Assembly: GCA_943325425.2 (NCBI GenBank)
Contig: CALPPJ020000100.1
Location: 1 to 5,835 of the forward strand
Reading direction: 5' to 3'
DNA: 5,835 bases
DNA from: Bifidobacterium breve
GTDB lineage: Bacteria; Actinomycetota; Acidimicrobiia; Acidimicrobiales; Ilumatobacteraceae
Below the pieces are notes generated by a model that saw only the letters and a list, made by a program, of their open reading frames with translations, did not search any database and was not told the origin of the DNA. A program made the translations under genes and the position numbers. How positions within the stretch are numbered: the stretch's first letter is position 1; each line of letters begins with the position of its first letter. This document shows positions 1-4,564 of the stretch, piece after piece.

Positions 1-28
1 AAAAGGCCGCTGGGATTTCCCAGCGGCC
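1..28 (-). terminator. Strong intrinsic terminator of the leftward small-protein gene
   Basis: Positions 5-14 and 19-28 form a perfect 10-bp GC-rich stem (GGCCGCTGGG with CCCAGCGGCC) around a 4-nt loop. On the minus strand the stem is followed by TTTT at positions 4-1, which reaches the window edge, so the T run may be longer. On the plus strand no T run follows, so it acts leftward. It lies about 30 nt past the TAG stop of the 63-residue gene. A small alternative hairpin, CCTCA/TGAGG at 27-31 and 33-37, overlaps the foot of the stem. Confidence 0.9.
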
Positions 29-59
29 TCAGTGAGGATTCTCGACGTTGGTGTTGGAC

Positions 60-251
60 CTACGTGAGTGACTCCCTGAGCCGCTGGGGTGAACGCTTGG
101 TATTCACCGCTGCGAAGCCGGCTGCCATATAGGCAGTCTTGGCGGCTACGTGCTTCATGCCTGCGTGCTTAACGGCGAACGTGTTTGCAGACGCGAAGGA
201 GAACACTGGCCATGAGATCGTGGAGATCAACGGGGTGTTCTGGAGAGACAT
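60..251 (-). CDS. Small basic protein of unknown function, probably translated from a leaderless mRNA
   Basis: This 63-residue protein matches no family I recognise. The N-terminal third is mildly hydrophobic (residues 8-27, with Trp and three Phe). The middle (about 22-50) is Ala-rich with Lys/His at 28-29, 33-34 and 38, and could form an amphipathic helix. The C-terminus (52-60) is basic (Lys-Arg, two further Arg). There is no convincing signal peptide or cysteine. The ATG at 251 is the first possible start, because an in-frame TAA (260-258) lies inside the predicted -10 box. My count gives G or C at the third position in 47 of 63 codons: all four Phe are TTC and all four Lys are AAG. This resembles highly expressed genes and differs from the neighbours. 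Its own promoter and strong terminator flank it. The transcript could instead be a regulatory RNA, but codon choice favours a protein. Confidence is moderate that it is a gene; function is unknown. Confidence 0.68.
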   Translation of the reverse strand: MSLQNTPLISTISWPVFSFASANTFAVKHAGMKHVAAKTAYMAAGFAAVNTKRSPQRLRESLT

Positions 252-256
252 AACGC

Positions 257-284
257 TTTATAGGCAACCACTTTGAAATGACAA
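257..284 (-). promoter_or_regulatory. Sigma-70-type promoter of the 63-residue gene
   Basis: On the minus strand, TTGTCA (284-279), a 16-nt spacer and TATAAA (262-257) fit the -35/-10 consensus well. Five nucleotides (256-252) separate the -10 box from the ATG at 251, so transcription should start at or within 1-2 nt of the start codon and leave no 5' leader. No Shine-Dalgarno sequence is present. Confidence 0.72.
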
Positions 285-287
285 AGT
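270..287. promoter_or_regulatory. Inverted repeat over the -35 box, candidate operator
   Basis: ACTTTG (270-275) and CAAAGT (282-287) form a perfect 6-bp inverted repeat with a 6-nt centre. The right half covers part of the -35 hexamer of the 63-residue gene. No T run follows on either strand, so it is not an obvious terminator for the upstream two-helix protein gene. A repressor site is possible, but a 6-bp repeat in AT-rich DNA can arise by chance. Confidence 0.3.
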
Positions 288-313
288 CAACTGAATTAGC
301 AAAGACGACTTCT

Positions 314-583
314 TCAGGCGGTACTGAGGGAGCGCGAAGAGCGCCAAAAAGTGATGACGAGTAGGAGAATTCCCCCTGCTAGAAGGGCAATTCCACTGGC
401 TCCGAGGATGATATTTTGGCGTTGTTGAGCCTTTTCAGAAATACTCTCACCGCCGCGAAAGATGAGAAAAAACCCGAGGCCGATCAACCCGAAAATGGCG
501 ACCGATAGCGAACTCATGAGTTGCAGACGTCTCAACGTTGTTTCATCAATTTCAGAAAGATCGGGGTTGGCGGTTGCGGTCAT
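314..583 (-). CDS. Small membrane protein with two transmembrane helices
   Basis: The 89-residue product has a hydrophilic, acidic N-terminus (residues 1-22), a hydrophobic segment at about 24-42, a short charged loop (43-57, with Arg, Glu and Lys), a second hydrophobic segment at about 58-79 rich in Gly/Leu/Ile, and a short Arg/Ser tail. This predicts a two-pass inner-membrane protein, probably with both ends in the cytoplasm. No catalytic motif or family is recognised. I chose the ATG at 583 because the protein then begins just before the first helix. The frame stays open to a GTG at 742, which would add 53 Arg-rich residues and overlap the start of the rightward DedA-like gene. No good ribosome-binding site marks either start. 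It lies 62 nt upstream of the small-protein gene, which has its own promoter. Confidence 0.66.
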   Translation of the reverse strand: MTATANPDLSEIDETTLRRLQLMSSLSVAIFGLIGLGFFLIFRGGESISEKAQQRQNIILGASGIALLAGGILLLVITFWRSSRSLSTA

Positions 584-729
584 ACTTCTGAGAGAGCGCA
601 ATCGCTGAAATCTCACACTTTTCTCATCATTACTTCGAATCAACGTGCGCAGTTTGTTCAGAATTTGTTTGCCAATTAGAGCGTTGAACTTTGCTCTCCC
701 GAAAGTTGTGCTTGCGAAACTCTCGTTAC
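584..729. other. Divergent intergenic region between the two-helix protein and the DedA-like gene
   Basis: About 146 bp separate the chosen starts of two divergent membrane-protein genes, so promoters for both should lie here. I found no -35/-10 pair of good quality on either strand. The sequence also remains open in both flanking frames, so one or both genes may start inside it. Confidence 0.45.
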
Positions 730-1209
730 GTGAACACGACACTGATCAAGAGAATTGATCGCACGGCCTTACCAATCGTGGCGATGTCTGGTGTGTCGTT
801 TATCGGCACTGCGTGCACACCTTTGTTGTTGGGAAATCCCTTGGCCTTGATGTTGCTCAGTCCCCGAATCATCTTCATGGGAATGGCGGCGGGGCAAATG
901 TCGCTTATTCCATTTGTTTTTCTTGCCTCCATACGTTTGTCCATGACCGATCCCTTTCACTTTTTACTTGGCCGACGTCATGGTCCCAAGCAGATGATGA
1001 AGTTGGGCCGAATCGGACGTTGGATTGCTAAGCCAGGAACTCATCACAAGACTGTTGCGATCGGACTCTTGGCGTTACGTCCTATTGGTCGACATTTGAT
1101 GTGGGCGGGTGCACAGAATGTGCGCGCTCGATTGGTTGTGGCAATTGATGTGGTGAGCACAATCGTCTATTGCGTCATCGTGCATAAAACAGCTGCGAGA
1201 ATCTTGTGA
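730..1209 (+). CDS. Short DedA/VTT-like integral membrane protein
   Basis: The 159-residue product resembles a compact form of the DedA (SNARE-associated, VTT domain) family, whose members are implicated in lipid transport across the membrane, membrane homeostasis and envelope stress. Hydrophobic segments lie at about 13-35, 47-70, 106-127 and 133-152. The family-like signature is visible: an Asp and LGRRxG block at residues 74-85 (the D-x-x-x-x-LGRR arrangement), then the Arg-Pro-x-x-Arg element at 117-121 inside the third hydrophobic stretch, followed by AG at 126-127. The usual acidic N-terminal re-entrant motif is not evident, and the protein is shorter than the roughly 200-residue standard. 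The GTG at 730 is preferred because it precedes the first helix; a TTG at 691 is in frame and would add 13 residues. No Shine-Dalgarno sequence is seen. It is convergent with the methyltransferase gene. Confidence 0.72.
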   Translation: MNTTLIKRIDRTALPIVAMSGVSFIGTACTPLLLGNPLALMLLSPRIIFMGMAAGQMSLIPFVFLASIRLSMTDPFHFLLGRRHGPKQMMKLGRIGRWIAKPGTHHKTVAIGLLALRPIGRHLMWAGAQNVRARLVVAIDVVSTIVYCVIVHKTAARIL

Positions 1210-1277
1210 AACTGAAGAGAATACTGCGCATCTTCGGCGAGACTCAAGAGCCCGAGTGGTTCTGGTTTTACTATTGA
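1206..1277 (+). CDS. Possible 23-residue micro-ORF overlapping the DedA-like stop codon
   Basis: A GTG at 1206-1208 overlaps the TGA of the DedA-like gene (GTGA), the arrangement typical of translational coupling. It opens a frame of 23 codons ending at TGA 1275-1277. The peptide has a basic N-terminal half (three Lys/Arg in the first five residues, and Arg at 8), then Glu-rich GETQEPE, and ends in a run of aromatic residues (Trp, Phe, Trp, Phe, Tyr, Tyr). That composition would suit a peptide at the membrane interface. It may be a chance frame: there is no ribosome-binding site, and 24 open codons are not statistically unusual. Confidence 0.28.
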   Translation: MKLKRILRIFGETQEPEWFWFYY

Positions 1278-1352
1278 AGAACGAAGTACTGACTGCGCTG
1301 TAGGGCAATTGGAGTTGACTGAGTGACTAATCGTTGAAGCAATTTCACGACC

Positions 1353-1401
1353 GTTTTCCAGCTTGGCAAAAGAACCAATGAGTAGTTGGTCATTGGAAAA
1401 C
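1353..1401. repeat. Nested, mutually exclusive inverted repeats in the convergent gap
   Basis: GTTTTCCA (1353-1360) is the exact complement of TGGAAAAC (1394-1401), and inside it CCAATGA (1375-1381) pairs with TCATTGG (1390-1396). The two stems share bases 1394-1396, so only one can form fully at a time. The region lies between two convergent genes. A further 6-bp repeat, AACATT/AATGTT, is at 1409-1414 and 1418-1423. Confidence 0.5.
1366..1396 (-). terminator. Probable terminator of the methyltransferase gene
   Basis: Read on the minus strand, CCAATGA (1396-1390), an 8-nt loop and TCATTGG (1381-1375) are followed directly by TTCTTTTGCC (1374-1365). The stem is short and AT-rich but perfect, and it starts about 40 nt past the methyltransferase stop at 1438, which is the expected place. 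No T run follows on the plus strand, so termination of the DedA-like transcript is not explained by it. Confidence 0.5.
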
Positions 1402-1437
1402 AGCGCGAAACATTAAGAATGTTCCAAAAACCCAATG

Positions 1438-2160
1438 TCATTTATGCAATATGACGAAATGGCCGCGGTACATAACAATTGGGCTAGATCGAGCAACGAA
1501 CCGATGAATCAGCCTCGTCAAAGTCTTCCACCGCGGCATTATTTGATGCGAAAGTTCAATGGGTTGAACGGGACGCTCAAAAATTTGGACTGCCGTAAAT
1601 CCAGCCTTAACGCCACCTTCAATAATTCGTTTTGGCGGCATATCACGTTCAGTGACGCCGAGATCTTTCATTGCCTGAACTGAAACCGCACTCTTCGCGT
1701 GACCAGAACCTGGTTCAAGAGTGATGCAAATCCCACCCTTTTTTAATGCTCGATAAGCACTCCGCAATGCCAGCACTTCATCTTCGGCGTGGTGAAGACA
1801 GTCATAGAAGATGACCGCATCAAACTGATTTTGAAAGGGAAGCGATTCAAAATCACTGACCACTGCATCAAGGGCTACGTTGTAACGAGTGGCATTGATT
1901 TTGGCGAGCTCAACCATCTCGGGTGCGATATCTGTCGCTGTCACGTCATACCCACTCAAGGCATAGAAACAGCTTGTCCAACCACTGCCCGCTCCAATGT
2001 CAAGAATTCGCGCAGGCGGCGCCGGAAGAAGCGAAATCAATGCACCCATTTCTTGTAGATATAAACCACGTCCATCGTCGGACCACGGCTTGTCAAGTGC
2101 ATGCTTTTTGCCAATTTCTCCAAGGCGACCGATGTAATCAATCTCATCTTGTTTGGCCAC
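1438..2160 (-). CDS. Class I SAM-dependent methyltransferase
   Basis: The 240-residue protein has the Rossmann-type SAM-binding fold of class I methyltransferases. Motif I, ILDIGAGSG, is at residues 52-60; the acidic residue after strand 2 is Asp77 (TATDIAPEM); Asp103 lies in the VVSDFESLPF segment; motif IV, FDAVIFYDCLHH, is at 113-124; and the LKKGGICITLEPG strand is at 139-151. A C-terminal section (about 170-240) containing two Pro-rich turns probably shapes the acceptor pocket. The FYDCLHH form suggests a small-molecule, lipid or glycan acceptor rather than RNA or DNA; the substrate cannot be named. The GTG at 2160 is the first possible start, since an in-frame TAG (2172-2170) lies just upstream within the -10 box. 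The protein is cytosolic, with no membrane segment. It is divergent from the four-helix membrane protein and not in an operon with the ABC genes. Confidence 0.9.
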   Translation of the reverse strand: MAKQDEIDYIGRLGEIGKKHALDKPWSDDGRGLYLQEMGALISLLPAPPARILDIGAGSGWTSCFYALSGYDVTATDIAPEMVELAKINATRYNVALDAVVSDFESLPFQNQFDAVIFYDCLHHAEDEVLALRSAYRALKKGGICITLEPGSGHAKSAVSVQAMKDLGVTERDMPPKRIIEGGVKAGFTAVQIFERPVQPIELSHQIMPRWKTLTRLIHRFVARSSPIVMYRGHFVILHK

Positions 2161-2166
2161 GGCAAT

Positions 2167-2172
2167 ATTCTA
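2167..2172 (-). promoter_or_regulatory. -10 box of the methyltransferase gene, leaderless start
   Basis: TAGAAT on the minus strand (2172-2167) fits the -10 consensus and is followed by exactly 6 nt (ATTGCC) before the GTG at 2160. Transcription is therefore expected to begin on the start codon. The region 17 nt upstream (CAGCCC on the minus strand) is a poor -35. There is no Shine-Dalgarno sequence, in keeping with a leaderless message. Confidence 0.55.
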
Positions 2173-2222
2173 AGCGGGGAATGTTCTCGGGGCTGAGCAT
2201 CGCACCAATGATCAACTGAGGA

Positions 2223-2228
2223 TACGGT
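2223..2228 (+). promoter_or_regulatory. Possible -10 box of the four-helix protein gene
   Basis: TACGGT (2223-2228) fits the minimal TANNNT -10 pattern and lies 6 nt before the ATG at 2235, the same geometry as the methyltransferase start on the other strand. No clear -35 is visible. An alternative reading is a ribosome-binding site GAGGA at 2218-2222, but its 12-nt spacing to the ATG is long. A short direct repeat CTGAG(C/G)AT at 2193-2200 and 2216-2223 flanks the region. Confidence 0.38.
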
Positions 2229-2234
2229 TTTCGA

Positions 2235-2672
2235 ATGAGTCAAATCGCGCTGTTGGCGAATACCGCAGGCACATTGTTTATGGTGGGCCTTATATGGTTT
2301 GTTCAACGGGTTCACTATCCGTTACTGGCCCAAGTTGGCGTTGAATATCAGATATCAGTGGGTCACGAACACCAACGTAGAACCTCGCAAGTAGTCGGAC
2401 TCCCGATGGCAGTTGAAGGAGTGAGCACTTTGGTGCTTTTGATTGAACGACCTGACCAAGTATTTGCCTGGTTGCCCTGGGCTGGCGCTTTTCTTCTGGC
2501 GATTTCGTTGGGCTCAACCGTTTTTCTCTCGGTCCCATTGCATCAGAAGATGATTAGTCATCCGTCGAGCCAGATTGGCCAAAATCTGGTGGCTACCAAC
2601 TGGCCTCGAACTGTCTCGTGGACGCTTCGTGGTGTTATCTGCCTAGTGATGTGCGTTCAAGCAATCAATTAA
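2235..2672 (+). CDS. Four-helix integral membrane protein of unknown function
   Basis: The 145-residue protein has hydrophobic segments at about 5-23, 51-70, 78-100 and 125-142. Between helices 1 and 2 lies a polar stretch with His27-Tyr-Pro-Leu and a His44/His46/Arg48-Arg49 cluster. After helix 3 comes Pro-Leu-His-Gln at 101-104, and before helix 4 an Asn-Trp-Pro-Arg-Thr motif at 122-126. I recall uncharacterised bacterial membrane proteins with the same order of motifs (HYPL, HxxR, VPLH, NWxRT, TxRG), so this is probably a member of that unnamed family, but I cannot name it. The recurring His and Arg residues at the membrane face hint at ligand or cofactor binding; this is inference. The ATG at 2235 follows an in-frame TGA at 2217. 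Its stop is 5 nt from that of the convergent ABC gene. Confidence 0.8.
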   Translation: MSQIALLANTAGTLFMVGLIWFVQRVHYPLLAQVGVEYQISVGHEHQRRTSQVVGLPMAVEGVSTLVLLIERPDQVFAWLPWAGAFLLAISLGSTVFLSVPLHQKMISHPSSQIGQNLVATNWPRTVSWTLRGVICLVMCVQAIN

Positions 2673-2678
2673 ATTGCT
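2660..2678. terminator. Weak shared hairpin between convergent genes
   Basis: AGCAAT (2660-2665) pairs with ATTGCT (2673-2678) around a 7-nt loop that contains the TAA of the four-helix protein gene. The second arm reaches the first base of the ABC gene's stop codon. It is the only palindrome in the 5-nt convergent junction, so it might serve both strands, but the stem is AT-rich and no T run follows on either side. Confidence 0.25.
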
Positions 2679-4564
2679 CAGCCAAGATCGGCTGCTGGCG
2701 CCGAAAACTGCGATTGATACAGCCGGTAGTAGGCGCCATGCGCTGCCAGGAGTGCTTCGTGTGATCCCTGCTCAACAATCGAACCATTTTCCATGACCAA
2801 AATGATGTCGGCGTCTTGAATTGTTGACAGTCGATGGGCAATCACAAAACTTGTGCGTTCGTGACGAAGCGCATTCATAGCCTTTTGAATCAGAACTTCG
2901 GTACGCGTATCAACTGAACTCGTGGCTTCATCCAAAATCAAGATCGCCGGATCAGCAAGGAATGCTCGGGCGATCGTCAGCAATTGCTTTTCTCCGGCAC
3001 TCACGGCACCCGATTCACCAGTCAAAATCGTGTCGTAACCATCGGGAAGAGTTTGCACGAACCGATCAACAAAAGTTGCTTTAGCTGCCGCACGGATTTG
3101 TTCTTCAGAAGCACTCGGATTTCCGTAGGCGATGTTCTCGCGTATCGTCCCATTGAAAAGCCAGGTGTCTTGAAGAACCATGCCAATTTTCGAACGCAAT
3201 TCTTGACGAGGCATTTCTGCGATGTTGCGACCGTCCAAAACTATGCGCCCATTGTTCAGTTCGTAGAACCTCATGATGAGATTGACAAGGGTGGTCTTGC
3301 CCGCACCGGTAGGACCAACAATGGCTACCGTCGTTCCCGGTTCAGCAATAAATGAAAGATCAGTAATGAGTGATTTCTCGGGATCGTAAGAGAACGTGAC
3401 TTTGTCAAACTCAACTTGACCAATAGTTGGTGAATGATCTGTCGTACCAACATCGGGGGACTGTTCTTCCGCATCAAGTAATTCAAAGACTCGTTCGGCA
3501 GACGCCACGCCTGATTGCAAGACATTGGCCATTGAGGCCGCTTGAGTTAACGGCTGAGTGAATTGTCTTGAGTACTGTACGAAGGCTTGTACATCGCCAA
3601 GACTCATGGTTCCAGATGCAACGCGCAGACCGCCGACGACGGCAATCGCCACGTAATTCAGATTGCCCAAGAACATGGTTGCCGGTTGAATTGCGCCAGA
3701 TATGAACTGAGCCGAATTTGCCGCATCAAAGAGTTCATCATTGAGAACTTTGAAGCGCTCTTCGACTTCTTTTTGACGACCAAAGACCTTAACGATTGCG
3801 TGGCCTGTAAACGCTTCTTCAACTAAACCGTTGAGCTGACCGGTGTAGCGCCATTGCGAAATGAATTTGGCCCGCGAGCGCTTAGCAATGATGGACATTG
3901 TCAGCAAACTGAAAGGGATGACCGTGAGAGCGATCAAGGCCAAAACAACTGAAACTGTAAACATCATGACGATGACGCCGACAATTGTGAGCACCGAAAG
4001 TACGAGTTGACTCAGCGACTGCTGCAAACTTTGCGCAATATTGTCAATGTCATTGGTGACACGACTCAACAGGTCACCACGTGAATGCTTATCAATGTAG
4101 CTCAGCGGTAAACGATGAATCTTTGCCTCAACATCTCGACGCATCTTGAACATTGTTCGTTGAACAACGCCCGCAAGTAAGAAAGATTGGGCATAAGCAA
4201 GCACATACGAAAGTAGATAGACACCAATTGCAAGTTCAAGCGTGCGATGAAGACGACCGAAATCAATTCCTGTTTCTCCATTACGTTGCATTAAACCATC
4301 AAAAATGATGTCAGTGCCCTGGCCAAGAATTCGTGGTCCAGAAACGATGAGTGCAACACTGCTGATGGCCATCAGCAAAATGAGAAGGACTAACAAGGTC
4401 TCGCGTCCCATACGGCGACCCAGTCGTTTTGCGGTCAGGCTGAAATTCTTTGACTTCTCTGCTGGCACTCCAACGGTGTTCATACGCCCGGTGCGTAATT
4501 CGGCGACGTTTCCTACTGGTGCTTGGTTTTCCGTTGGTGCGTTCTTTGAGTTTTCTGTACTCAT
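2678..4564 (-). CDS. ABC exporter subunit with permease and ATPase fused, carrying the consensus ATP site
   Basis: This 628-residue half-transporter should pair with the upstream gene's product to pump drugs, lipids or peptides out of the cell using ATP. A polar N-terminal tail (1-45) precedes a six-helix membrane domain (about 55-345), which includes the conserved EEAFTGHAIVKVF segment after helix 4. The nucleotide-binding domain has an aromatic A-loop Tyr393, Walker A GPTGAGKTT at 417-425, Q-loop Gln465, Walker B ILILD at 541-545 with catalytic Glu546, D-loop SSVD at 549-552 and switch His577. Its signature loop is SAGEK (522-526) instead of SGGQ. It therefore supplies the working Walker and His residues of one ATP site and the defective signature of the other. 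Its ATG overlaps the previous stop by 1 nt (TGATG). The protein is slightly longer than the usual 580-600 residues because of the N-terminal tail. Confidence 0.95.
   Translation of the reverse strand: MSTENSKNAPTENQAPVGNVAELRTGRMNTVGVPAEKSKNFSLTAKRLGRRMGRETLLVLLILLMAISSVALIVSGPRILGQGTDIIFDGLMQRNGETGIDFGRLHRTLELAIGVYLLSYVLAYAQSFLLAGVVQRTMFKMRRDVEAKIHRLPLSYIDKHSRGDLLSRVTNDIDNIAQSLQQSLSQLVLSVLTIVGVIVMMFTVSVVLALIALTVIPFSLLTMSIIAKRSRAKFISQWRYTGQLNGLVEEAFTGHAIVKVFGRQKEVEERFKVLNDELFDAANSAQFISGAIQPATMFLGNLNYVAIAVVGGLRVASGTMSLGDVQAFVQYSRQFTQPLTQAASMANVLQSGVASAERVFELLDAEEQSPDVGTTDHSPTIGQVEFDKVTFSYDPEKSLITDLSFIAEPGTTVAIVGPTGAGKTTLVNLIMRFYELNNGRIVLDGRNIAEMPRQELRSKIGMVLQDTWLFNGTIRENIAYGNPSASEEQIRAAAKATFVDRFVQTLPDGYDTILTGESGAVSAGEKQLLTIARAFLADPAILILDEATSSVDTRTEVLIQKAMNALRHERTSFVIAHRLSTIQDADIILVMENGSIVEQGSHEALLAAHGAYYRLYQSQFSAPAADLG

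Larger units (their letters stand above)
1278..1437. other. Non-coding convergent gap
   Basis: Between the DedA-like gene (or its micro-ORF) and the end of the methyltransferase gene I see no credible protein gene on either strand. Apart from the inverted repeats at 1353-1423 I see no RNA gene. TTGACT at 1315-1320 resembles a -35 box, but the hexamer 17 nt downstream (AGCAAT) is a poor -10. Confidence 0.5.

Noticed and set aside
122..136. CTGCC-ATATA-GGCAG hairpin inside the 63-residue gene
   Set aside because: Only a 5-bp stem within coding sequence; likely chance. It would matter only if the transcript proved to be non-coding.
1075..1308. Open frame of 77 codons on the minus strand opposite the DedA-like gene
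   Set aside because: It lies opposite a better-supported gene, its product is rich in Ser/Arg/Cys/His without order, and no start signal is seen.
1315..1343. TTGACT with AGCAAT at 17 nt as a rightward promoter in the convergent gap
   Set aside because: The -10 is poor and no gene follows on the plus strand.
1789..2219. Plus-strand open frames opposite the methyltransferase
   Set aside because: Antisense to a gene with clear motifs; the translations are low-complexity basic/Cys/His text with no domain.
2984..3826. Plus-strand open frames inside the downstream ABC gene
   Set aside because: Shadow frames opposite a well-conserved ATPase; no motif or start signal.
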